DNA of 64,000 bases from Populus alba. Taxonomy: Eukaryota; Streptophyta; Magnoliopsida; Malpighiales; Salicaceae. Under the pieces are notes generated by a model that worked only from the letters and a program-made list of their open reading frames with translations, was not told the origin of the DNA and did no database searches. The number at the start of each line of letters is the position of its first letter. The stretch's first letter is position 1. The stretch lies in the NCBI RefSeq assembly GCF_005239225.2, contig NC_133300.1:11313875-11377874 (forward strand), read 5' to 3'. A program made the translations under genes and the position numbers. Positions 33,323-42,394 of the stretch are shown here, piece after piece.

Positions 33323-34181
33323 TATGATAGGAAGGCAATTCATGATGGGGTTAAAAATAGGTATACCATTGTAAAAGATGGTAAAACCATCACTCTTGTA
33401 CCTCTTACATCCAAACAGGTGTATGATGATCAAATAAGCTAAAAAGTGAGCATGAGGCGATGGGAGAGAAATCAAGGGGAGAGAAGACCATCAGATTTCG
33501 GCTAGAACCCAAAACGCACTACAACCCATTCGGCCACTCATCCAAACACAAGCAAATATTCGGGCTAACACTCCAAACAAATCAAACCATTCGACCACAA
33601 CTCAAAAACACCCAAATCTGGCCGAGAGTGGGAGGTAAGACAAGAGGAAGTGAGAAAGTCAGCAAGTGTGATGAGAATTGTGTGGAAAAACTAAAGAAAC
33701 AAACCCAATTTTTATGCTAGAGAGGGTGAGGTCAGATCTGCATTTTTCACTAACAAGCCAATGATCTTACTTGTGTACAAAGAGGCTTACTTTTAATACT
33801 AAGATCTCTGATCATATTGTGGCCTAGTGTTGCTATTTCTTTGTTGCAGGGATTTGATGATGTGTTCCCCATCGACGATACTCCTAGCGGATTACCACCA
33901 TTGAGGGGGATAGAGCATCAGATTGATTTTGTGACCCGGAGCTTCAATTCCTAACCGACCAAGCTTATAGAAGCAATCCCGAGGAGACGAAGGAGCTTCA
34001 AAGGCAAGAAAAAAAAAATTGATGAGCTGATAGGAAAAGGGTTACATTCAGTGAGAGTAATGAGCCCGTGTGCTTTATAACAAATCGTACCCGTGCTACT
34101 TGTGCCAAAGAAGGATGGAACATGGAGGATGTGTGTTGATTGTCAGGCCATCAACAACATAACGGTAAAATATAGACATCC
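33323..34181 (+). pseudogene. A4 protease end and RT N-terminus
   Basis: Encodes YDRKAIHDGVKNRYTIVKD, the linker, [24 protein letters not shown] and [16 protein letters not shown], in several frames because of small insertions (for example an A8 run at 34010-34017). It ends mid-RT where the LINE begins. Confidence 0.85.
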
Positions 34182-34191
34182 TCTCTATTTC

Positions 34192-34596
34192 CCTATGATT
34201 ATTGGATGTTGGAATGTTAGAGGTTTGAATGATCCCATAAAGCATTCAGAACTGCGTCAGCTCATCCATCAAGAGAGGATGGTTTTTTTTGGTTTGGTTG
34301 AAACTCGGGTTAGAGACAAGAATAAAGATAATGTTTCGCAACTTCTTCTGCGTAATTGGTCATTCTTGTATAATTATGATTTCTCTTGTCGTGGTCGTAT
34401 TTGGGTTTATTGGAATGCTGATTTGGTGAAGGTGGATGTTCTGGGAATGTCAGACCAGGCTATCGATGTTTCTGTCATGATATTAGCTACCAATATCTGG
34501 TATGTCAGATCATTCTCCCATGGTGGTAAAAGTCACTGGCAATGTTCAGAACATAAAGAAACCATTCAGATTCTTCGATATGTGGATGGATCATGA
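34192..34596 (+). pseudogene. LINE endonuclease domain
   Basis: Open reading from 34093 through 34596 fuses a few A4 RT codons to the LINE. APE-type endonuclease N-terminal motifs (GCWNVRGLN; VETRVRDKN) are present; the catalytic C-terminal SDH motif is lost in the frameshifted region after 34600, so the domain is incomplete. Confidence 0.85.
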
Positions 34597-35576
34597 CGAG
34601 TTCATGCCCTTGGTGAAGAAAGCATGGGATCAGCATTCGGGAGGTTGTCCAATGTAATCAACTGTGTTGCAAATATAACTAAATTAAGGAAGCTAAAGCA
34701 GGAACTTAAACATTTTCAATAAGACTCACTTCTCCAACATTTCTGATAGAGTCAAAAGATGCAAAAGATCACATGGATAAGGCTCAACAAAGCTCTGCAT
34801 AACAGCGCATCGAGGATCCAACATTGCGTATGCCGAGAAAGAGAGAATGATGTTTCGTAACTATGCTTCTACTGTCAGGGCAGAAGAGAGTTTTTTTCAA
34901 ACAAAAGGCAAGGATACAAATGGCTTAAGCTTGGGGGATCAGAATACTAGCTTACTTTCACAAATCAGTAAAATGGTAGACGAATAGAAATAAGCTTCTC
35001 TCGGTTACAAAGGAGGATGGAGAAGTCGCTGAAGGACACGAGGCAGTCAAATCATAAGTAATTGCATACTTCCAGCGTTGTATTGGGAGTGAAACAGATG
35101 CCTAGGGTCACTGAACGAGGAAGTGATGCAATCGGTAAATTAATTACAAACTATCGTCAACGGGATCAAAAGGCAACATGTACTAGCACAAGATGTAACA
35201 AGAGAGGAGATTAAGCATGCTATGTTTAGTTTGAAAAAACAACAAAGCTCCTGGTCCGGATGGCTTTCAACGTATCAGGTTTCGTTCAAAAGAATGTGGC
35301 ACATAGTGGGGAAGATGTAATCAACGCTATTAGCTAATCCTTCTTCCAGACTCGTAGAATGCTTAAAGAAATGAATTCTACATCCATTTCCCTTATCCCT
35401 AAAGTTGCTAATCCTACGAGGTTGACAGATTTTCAATCTATATCTTGCTGCAATACAGTATACAAATGCATCGCCGAAGATTCTTAGCTGGAGAATGAAA
35501 GTTGTTTTACCATCCTTAGTAAGGTCCGTATCAACCAACTTTTATCTCTGGACGGAGAATCAGCGACAATATTCTA
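34597..35576 (+). pseudogene. LINE ORF2 central part, degraded
   Basis: Frames shift repeatedly. The KAPGPDGF motif at about 35240-35265 marks the start of RT, and the preceding stretch is the endonuclease-RT linker. Stops are frequent, so this stretch is not translatable. Confidence 0.75.
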
Positions 35577-36522
35577 TTGTCTCAGGAACTAATGAAAGGC
35601 TATCATACAACTACGGGTCCTGCTCGTTGTGCTATGAAAGTAGACCTGATGAAGGCTTATGACTCGGTTCGGTGGGATTTCGTTGATGCTACGTTAATAA
35701 AAATAGGATTCCCTAGAACAGTCATTGATTGGATCATGGTTTGTGTTACATCATGTCAATTCTCAATCAATGTCAACGGTGAACTTGCGGGTTACTTCCA
35801 GGGGGGGAGAGGGCTGAGACAAGGTGATCCATTATCTCCATATTTGTTTGTCCTATGCATGGAAATCCTGTCAGAGCTGTTCTGCAATATGAGTGCCAAC
35901 CAAAACTTCAAGTTCCACTGGAGATGCAAGAAGGACAGAATTTCTCATCTTTGCTTTGCCGACGACTTGATGATATTCAGCAAAGGGGATGTACATTCAA
36001 TTCGTATGATCAAAAAATGTACTCACAGAGTTTCAAGTTATCAGGTCTATATCCAAAATCCAAAAAAAAGTGACATTCTTCATTGAGCGGTCTGTTAGGT
36101 GCTGAGAGGGAAACAGATTATCAGTATTCTTGGGTTTAGAGAGGGGGAGCTTTCCTATGAAATATTTGGGAGTGCCTCTTATCTCGTCCAGACTAAAGGC
36201 TGTTAATTGTAAGGGCCTCGTGGAATCGAATTACCGAAGCTAAAGTTCGACATTGGACTACAGAACACTTTCTTTCGCAGGGCGAGTACAACTGATTAAC
36301 TCAGTCTTATTCTCCATCCAGGTCTATTGGGCATCTCTATTCCTATTACCTGGGGAAGTAGTGAAAAATGTTGAGCAAATTATGAGATCCTTTCTTTGGT
36401 CAGGTTCAGATATGAGCACTACCAGGGCTAAAGTGGCTTGGGATCGGGTATGTCTTCCAAAAAAGAGGGAGGGGCTAGGCATAAAAAGGATAGCAAAATG
36501 GAACAAGATTTGCTTTGTTTGA
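35577..36522 (+). pseudogene. LINE reverse transcriptase core
   Basis: The frame 35577-36086 holds MKVDLMKAYDSVRWDF, GGRGLRQGDPLSPYLFVL and the catalytic FADD (35956-35967). The thumb continues in another frame at 36253-36522 (RTLSFAGRVQLINSVLFSIQ; RSFLWSG; KKREGLGIKRI). One stop and one frameshift separate them. Confidence 0.9.
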
Positions 36523-37505
36523 AACATATTTGGAACTTGTGCAATGACTCAGATGGCTCCATCTGGTCTCCTTGGATCAGATCCAATCTCTTGCGAGGTA
36601 GGAATTTCTAGACAATCAAGATGTCAGGAAGCTGCTCTTGGGCTTGGGAAAGATTCTAAGCTCAGATCCTTAGCATGGCTGAAGATGAAGGCACATCATC
36701 GGAGAATGGAATGACAACCTCTCTATGGTTTGACAATTGGCATCCTCACAGCCCGCTCGCTGATACTTACGGTGAACGTTTCATCTATGATTCAGGTATG
36801 GAACACAACGCGAGAGTGAACGTGCCTGATTAATCACTTAGAATGGAGAATCCTATCACTCATGCAATAGGCTTGGCACCCCATTATAGAAGCTATTCCT
36901 TCCACAACCATCTACTTTGCCTAAGGGGCAAAAGGATGAGATTGTTTGGTTGGATTCGCCAAATCAGAGTTTTCTCGGTCAAAGTAGCTTGGGAACAACT
37001 AAGAATTCATCATCAAATGGTTGATTGGCATGACATCGTGTGGTTCAAGAATGCTGTCCCAAGACATGCATTTCTTCTTTGGGTGGCTATCCAACGGAAA
37101 CTCTCAACGCAGGATAGACTTCATCAGTTTGGTATTCATGGTCCCAATAGGTGCTCACTCTGTCTCCGCAATAATGAAGATCACAACCACTTGTTCTTTG
37201 AATGCTCCTTTGCGAAAGCATTATGGTGGAATGTTTGTGGCAGATGCGACATTCCAAGAATGACAAAAAGCTTGGATGAATGGATTCGATTGGCCACTGT
37301 CTCTTGGCATGGCAAAAGTTTCGTCAACTTTTCTCGTAAACTGGGTTTCGCAGCTACAGTGTATTGTATCTGGCAAGAACGGAACGCAAGGATCTTTGCA
37401 GATGTGTCTAAAGCTTCGAATTTGGTTTTTGATCAAATCGAATGTATCATTCGCGATAAGCTTGTTTTGATGAGGAAATGTTCAACAAAACAGATGAAAA
37501 CATAA
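36523..37505 (+). pseudogene. LINE C-terminal zinc-finger region
   Basis: The frame 36843-37505 includes VAWEQLRIHHQMVDWHDIVWF, the zf-RVT CxxC...HxxxxxC pattern and WQERNARIFADVSKASN, ending at TAA 37503. The preceding 320 bases are frameshifted (WFDNWHPHSPL-like). Confidence 0.85.
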
Positions 37506-37741
37506 GTATCCAAAGACTTTTGGAGGGTCAATAACATGGACTCTTAATTTGATGTTTAGCTGGTTGTTTTTGTACCCCTAGCATATCTAGTTGGTCTAAG
37601 TTTTTGTTTTGTTATGTGGCTAGCCTGTAGCCATTTGTTGGTTTTCGTTTTTGTCCTCATTGTAAATCTTGGGTATGCCCATTATATTCTTTGTATCATT
37701 TTCTTTTAATACATAAGTCAGCTTACCAAAAAAAAAAAAGA

Positions 37742-38335
37742 AAAAGGTAGAGACTCTATTTTTGTTGTGGTTGATAGGTTTTCTAAAATGGCGCATTTAA
37801 TTGCATGTCATAAAACAGATGATGCATCTCATATCGCAGACTTGTTCTTTAGGGAGATTGTACGTTTGCATGGCATTCCTAAGAGTATAGTGTCAGATCG
37901 TGATGTTAAGTTCCTTAGTTACTTTTGGAAGACCTTATGGTGAAAGTTGGGAACTAAACTCTTATTTTCGACAACATGCCATCCTCAAATAGATGGACAA
38001 ACTGAGGTAGTGAATAGAATATTATCCCAACTATTACGTGTTGTAATTCAAAAGAATTTGAAAGTTGGGAAGAATGTTTGTCTTTTGTTGAGTTTGCTTA
38101 TAATAGAACTGTGCATTCGACTACAACTTTTTCTCCTTTTGAAATTGTTTATGGTTTTAATCCACTAACTCCTATGGACTTAATTCCTTTACGTTTTGAA
38201 GAAAGGGTAAGTTTAGATGGTGAATAGAAGGCAAAGATGCTGAGAGAACTCCATGAGGGAGTTCGACTACAAATAGAGAAAAAGAACAGACTTTACGCTT
38301 CTAAAGCAAATAAGGGACGTAAACTGGTTGTTTTC
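37742..38335 (+). pseudogene. A4 integrase and post-integrase remnant
   Basis: Encodes [40 protein letters not shown], then in a second frame [22 protein letters not shown] and later [18 protein letters not shown]. There is a TGA in the WGKLG region. It stops in KLVVF at the start of B segment S2. Confidence 0.85.
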
Positions 38336-38794
38336 TGATGTGCATCATGGGAATTATAATCCATCTCGTAAAGCTAAATCTAATATGCAAGAGGATTCAG
38401 ATGGTCCAATGACAAGAGCGAGAGCGAAACAACTACAACGGGCCTTGACGAATCAAATTGCAATGATTGAAGCTGCGTCGGAGTTAAAAATTAGCAATCA
38501 GTTTGAAATTGGTTCAAGGGTGCTTATTTGCCTACAATTGGAACTTGGAGATGGGAAAAGCCCTTAATGGTTCTTTTCATGCTGGGCTACTTGTATTTGG
38601 ATTGATAATGCAAGTGAAGGAATTGATGCTGTTTACGGTCAGAACAGTAGATGGATTTGAACCCGAATTTGAAGTCATCCAATGCATGTGAAAACACGAT
38701 TTATGTAGGTAAAACTCAAGTTCAGAACGTGATCTTTCTATATTGTCCAACCATGATTGCATTGGACTTTTGTGTCCCATGACGCACATCATCA
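38336..38794 (+). repeat. Family B 459-bp segment, copy S2
   Basis: Same TGATGTGCATCATGGG start and CATCATCA end as the other copies, with the GPMTRARAK tail on the plus strand. Its left edge is exactly TGATG against A4 pol rather than against B RT. Confidence 0.85.
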
Positions 38795-38970
38795 GCCCCG
38801 GGTTGATAATGATTTGTCCTCAAATCAGAATCGTCATCATCATCCAAGTACGGAGATAAGTCTTTCACATTAAAAGTAGCTGATACGTTGTAATCACCAG
38901 GAAGATCTACCTTATACGCATTGTCATTCACCTTCTCTATAATATGAAATGGACTGTCAGCTCTTGGCAT
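38795..38970 (-). pseudogene. Family B post-integrase fragment joined to C
   Basis: Minus strand [22 protein letters not shown] and [11 protein letters not shown], as in the array units. The join to the C LTR is at 38970-38976, where AACTT is common to both. Together with S2 this is the left remnant of a B array unit. Confidence 0.85.
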
Positions 38971-39176
38971 TAACTTTCAATGCTTAAACTCATCAATCAA
39001 TCCTTTTATTTATGTGATAGTCCTGCATTTAAAATGAGCATTTACCATAAATTAAGGTATCTTATAATATCAAACTTGTTATTATAAAACATGCTTTAGT
39101 TAAGGAGTTATTGATACTTCAAGTGCAAAATGATGATATAAAACCTTGATAAACATGCACTTTTAAGTACTAATCA
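38971..39176 (-). repeat. Truncated 3' LTR of C (206 bp)
   Basis: Matches the first part of the LTR at 47541-47744. On the minus strand it starts TGATTAGTACTTAAAAGTGC immediately after a GTTGGGGGGTG polypurine tract (39177-39188). Confidence 0.85.
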
Positions 39177-39516
39177 CACCCCCCAACCAGCTTATTACTA
39201 GTCCCTAGTAATCTAAAGCGTTAAAATAGAGAAACAATTTGCAAGTTCCACAAAGCAAGGCATTCATCATTCAACTTCCATTAATCTATCCAGATAAACA
39301 AACTCTCATTAAATTTATATTCCTGCTTCATACTTCGTAAACAAGATATTAATAAACCTTCTTTTTGTGTGCTCAATGAAAACATAGATGATGGGGCTTT
39401 TGTTGGAAGAAAACAATATTATGTTCAAATGTTTAAGGTGAACTTCCTTGGGTTGGGATTATTTTTTTTTTCTTTTTATTTATATACACATACAACTTAA
39501 AACACAATGTATCTTT

Positions 39517-39763
39517 AACCCATGTAACGAGTTTTAGGCTAATGACTCCCAGACCAGTTGGTCTTAGGGCATTAGGTGTTGAGACACCCCTACGAGCTTA
39601 ACAACTCGGGTTGCAGATACTAATACGTAGATAGTGCAATGTTTGATTCCCTTAAGCTTTTCTCCTTAACCCATGTAACAAGCTTTGGGCCAATAACTCC
39701 CAAGTCAGTTGACTTTAGGGTATTAGGTGTTAAAACACCCCTTCGGGCTTAATTGCTTAGGTT
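39517..39763 (-). repeat. Diverged direct repeat pair in C
   Basis: Two ~97-bp copies 151 bp apart share AACCCATGTAAC, AATAACTCCCA-like, TAGGGTATTAGGTGTT-like and a GGGCTTAA-like end. Role unknown. Confidence 0.7.
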
Positions 39764-39810
39764 ATGGAGGCTACGAAACCAAACTTATCCACGTTTTATT
39801 ATCATCAATA

Positions 39811-39906
39811 CTATCTTTTTTTTTTCTTTTTTTTTCTGTTTTTTTTTTTTTCTTTTTCTTTTCTTTTCTTTTTTTTTAATTTTTTTTAATTTTTTTTTTT
39901 TTTTTT
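39811..39906. repeat. T-rich low-complexity tract
   Basis: T runs broken by single C or AA; the length is probably unreliable in the assembly. Confidence 0.9.
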
Positions 39907-40258
39907 GCAAATTATATACTATCCTTTAACCCTTAGTTTGTTACCTTCAACAAAAGAACATAAATAATGTAATAATCCAATGTGCAAACCCACAATCATA
40001 TGTTAAAAGTGTGTGTGTGAAAATGAAGGTTTAATAATACTTGTTAAATGAGTATATGAGCAGAATCAAGTGATAACAATGCGAGAGTTTGTAAACCTGA
40101 ATATTTCAAGAAGTATTCTAATAGGCCTTGTTATGAATATTGCAAATAACCATTAAAAAATTTTTACTACGATGCGTCTCAAGAATAATTCCTCTTTACT
40201 CTGCCATCCTAGTAATAACAGTTTTGCCAAATGGTTTTTTAAAAACAACAACAGTTAG

Positions 40259-40263
<5 letters not shown>

Positions 40264-40292
<29 letters not shown>

Positions 40293-40481
40293 TTGAAGTA
40301 CTACCCTCTCCCCCCAACCAAAACGAGACATTGTCCTCAATGTTCGAAGGTAGAAAGATAGAGTATAGAAGACATCACCTGAAACAACGAACAATGACAA
40401 ACCTGAAAACACACTTAAACAAACATAAGAAGTAACAAAACAAAATAATATGCTATTAATAAAACCAAAAGACACAAGGTT
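40264..40481 (-). other. C sequence downstream of the LOG-like gene, with A27 tract
   Basis: Minus strand reads LRTLRTMSRFGWGE over ACATTGAGGACAATGTCTCG and TTTGGTTGGGGGG, a signature found at the 3' end of Athila-type internal regions, followed by a run of 27 A (40268-40294 on the minus strand). This places the LOG-like gene inside the element. The A-run could be a poly-A tail or a simple tract. Confidence 0.65.
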
Positions 40482-41136
40482 TCACAGATGAAGGCTCAAA
40501 TCTAATCTAAGCTTTTTACGGCTTTCCTTAGTTGACCAATCTAGACGACTCATGCAGGGATCAATGACAGGGATGAAAGATTGTAGTTGGTCAATCAATT
40601 GTTCAGCAGTAGCAGCAGAGATTATGATTCGTCGTGCCGAAGATGTTAGAAATTCCTGTTCCCACAGCTTGATCAAGGAAAACAGCAACTTATCATAAAA
40701 AACCATTAACATTTAACAAACCTATAGGTTTATGGTGAATGTGCAGTTGGGCCCAAGATGAAATATGAAAGATCTCTTCCAATGTGCCCAGACCACCTGG
40801 TAAGGCAATGAAGGCATCAGCATGGTTAAACATGGTATTCAGTCGGTCAGACATTGTTGGGACCTGTAGTTCCTCTCCAATTGTTTTTCCAATGATGTCC
40901 CCAGTTGCTAAAGCTTTGGGGACAACCCCCAAAACTTGACTGCCTCCTAAAAATGCAGCCATTGACACACCTCCCATTAACCCAAGGCTGCCTCCCCCAT
41001 ACACTAAATGAATCTTTCTCTCAGCTAGTACCCGACCAAGATGATTTGCTGATTCTAAAAACTCTTTTTCTTTCCCAGAACTGGATCCACCGAAAACACA
41101 AATATTTCTTATATGATGACTTGAGGAACCTGCCAT
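40482..41136 (-). CDS. LOG-like cytokinin riboside 5'-monophosphate phosphoribohydrolase, one frameshift
   Basis: LOG enzymes release active free cytokinin bases from their nucleotides. ATG at 41136 opens 147 residues with GGSSSGKEKEFLE, YGGGSLGLMGGVS, GVVPKAL, ADAFIALPGGLGTLEE (the PGGxGTxxE signature, residues about 110-120) and WAQLHIHHKPIGLLNVNGF. The rest follows in the next frame (DKLLFSLIK to a stop at 40482; total near the usual ~215 residues). The shift coincides with a run of six A (40697-40702). No intron interrupts it, although typical plant LOG genes have several, suggesting a retrocopy. It lies inside Athila element C on the same strand as gag. A candidate TATA is at 41202-41209. 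Confidence 0.85.
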
Positions 41137-41201
41137 TTCTACACACTTCTATATTTGATGAATATATGGGATGAGTAGAAATGAAGGGAAGGAATAGAAG
41201 A

Positions 41202-41209
41202 ATTTATAG
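41202..41209 (-). promoter_or_regulatory. Possible TATA box upstream of the LOG-like gene
   Basis: Minus strand CTATAAAT about 66 bp before the ATG, followed by pyrimidine-rich sequence and a short AT-rich leader. A plain retrocopy would not be expected to carry a promoter, so this may be chance or may indicate a captured genomic segment. Confidence 0.3.
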
Positions 41210-41498
41210 ATGAAAAAGTGAAAATGCAATCATACCACCTATATGTAGGCCAGCTGTAGTCTCACAAACTCTCTCTCTCTCTCTCTTTATTAATTATTTA
41301 TTTTGAAAAAGCATGTATGTACAGGTAGTTGTGATTGTGGCTCACATCTTCCCTTGGTTTTACGTCCAAGAACGGCTTGAACGCCCTCTATGGGTCGGGG
41401 ATAGGCTTCCCATCCGGTTTTCTTAAAAACTGGCAAACAGGGTCTTTTTTAGTCAGATTCCCAAGACTAAGTCGAGCATGTTCTTTATGAAAATGGAG
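41210..41498. other. Sequence between LOG-like gene and integrase remnant
   Basis: Contains a (CT)9 microsatellite (41269-41287) and a more GC-rich block (41340-41460) with no recognised coding content. It does not match the other C or family A/B sequences here, so it may have come with the LOG-like gene. Confidence 0.5.
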
Positions 41499-41935
41499 TC
41501 ATAAGTCATGAAATGCACAATGCACATCTCCACCAGGATATGCCTCAAAAGTCAATAAAAGATTATCTAAAGATTCCTTATGTTTTGAAATGAATCCTGA
41601 CTTTTGACAATTTTCACAAGTTTTACAGAACACATATGCGTCTTTGAACATGGTGGGCCAATAAAATCCACATTGTAAGATTTTTGCAGTCGTCTTTCTT
41701 GATGAGAATTGACTCCCACATGCTTCAGAATGACAAAGTTTAATGACATTACTTACCTCATTGTCGGGAATGCATTTTTGAAATATTTGATCAGGACAAT
41801 TTTTGAATAAGTAAGGGTCATCTAAGTAAAAGTTCTTCACTTCGTTCAAAAACTTTCCTTTGTCTTCGGTACTCCAGTGAGCTGGCAAATCTCCTGTTGC
41901 AAGAAAAATTGATGTTTTTTAGCAAACCAAGGCAT
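41499..41935 (-). pseudogene. C RNase H end and integrase zinc domain remnant
   Basis: The frame 41499-41888 reads LPAHWSTEDKGKFLNEVKNF, DDPYLFKNCPDQIFQKC, then the HHCC zinc domain (CHSEACGSQFSSRKTTAKIL, FKDAYVFCKTCENCQK). The second zinc His position (usually GGH) is SQ, a probable loss. The core DDE domain is absent: after KSGFISKHK the sequence no longer matches integrase. The preceding NINFLATGD lies in another frame. Confidence 0.85.
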
Positions 41936-42168
41936 TGAAACTAAGAGAAAGTAAGGATTCGTCAGGAGAGTAATCATCGATTGGTGGGATGTCAGATGTC
42001 AAATCTATTGTCACTTTTGACAAAAGATTAGCATCAATATTTTTTGTGCCTTTTTCATCCATGATTTCTTCCTGAGAATAAATCATTTTGCAAATCTTCA
42101 TATTCATCCAACTCAATTTTACTCAAAGTAGATTCAAGTTGATCATTGAACTAATTCTTCAATATGAT
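41919..42168 (-). pseudogene. C junction between protease linker and RNase H tail
   Basis: Minus strand passes from the protease linker (TLSKIELDEYEDLQ) directly to the RNase H end motif DEKGTKNIDANLLSKVTID and PIDDYSPDESLL. The whole RT and most of RNase H, roughly 1.5-2 kb in relatives, are missing. Confidence 0.8.
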
Positions 42169-42394
42169 CTACTTCTTGTAAATCATTATCGTCTCCAGGT
42201 TGCTTGCAAATGTTTGAAAATATTCATCCTCCAATGTCATGTTTCCAAATGATAGCTTCATCAGTCCATTCCTACAATTAATCAATGCATTAGAAGTGGC
42301 AAGAAATGGACGTCCTAAAATAACAGGAAATGAATTACATGCTTCAACAGGTTGCGTGTCCAAGACAATAAAATCCACAGGATAAATGAATTTA
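42169..42394 (-). pseudogene. C protease C-terminal part, frameshifted
   Basis: FIVLDTQPVEACNSFPVILGRPFLATSNALINCRNG continues the protease in a new frame after 42394. The ILGRPFLAT motif is the conserved C-terminal protease element of Athila-type elements. Confidence 0.85.

Larger units (their letters stand above)
34182..37739 (+). mobile_element. L1-type LINE, 5'-truncated, with poly-A tail
   Basis: ORF2 of a plant L1-like LINE: endonuclease start (MIIGCWNVRGLNDP; FGLVETRVRDKN), RT (KAPGPDGFQ; GGRGLRQGDPLSPYLFVL; CFADDLMIFSKGD), the C-terminal zf-RVT domain (CSLCLRNNEDHNHLFFEC; RNARIFADVS) and a 3' end ATACATAAGTCAGC...CCA12. No ORF1 precedes it. There is no target duplication: the left side abuts A4 RT and the right side A4 integrase, with about 1.46 kb of A4 pol missing between. 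Confidence 0.9.
31361..38335 (+). mobile_element. Family A element A4, rearranged and carrying a LINE
   Basis: Order: 5'-truncated LTR (31361-31810), primer site and short leader, a second truncated LTR (32147-32417), primer site and full leader, then a jump to the protease end and RT N-terminus (33323-34181), a LINE (34182-37739), and integrase (37742-38335). Gag, most of protease, RT core and RNase H are missing. The end is cut at 38335 against family B segment S2. Internal junctions show 2-4 bases of shared sequence, consistent with repair-driven deletions. Confidence 0.85.
39177..40263 (-). other. C 3' noncoding internal region
   Basis: No gene. It contains the polypurine tract next to the LTR, two diverged direct copies of a ~97-bp sequence (39517-39612 and 39668-39763, both beginning AACCCATGTAAC), and a 95-bp T-rich run (39811-39906). 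Sequence 39177-39344 recurs at 47745-47906. Confidence 0.75.

Noticed and set aside
34182..37739. Clean target-primed LINE insertion
   Set aside because: No flanking duplication, and 1.46 kb of the host pol is absent between the flanks.
40239..40475. Env-like ORF of the Athila element
   Set aside because: The 78-residue minus-strand frame has hydrophobic stretches, but it overlaps the 3' noncoding signature and ends in a poly-A-derived Lys run; there is no signal peptide or envelope motif.
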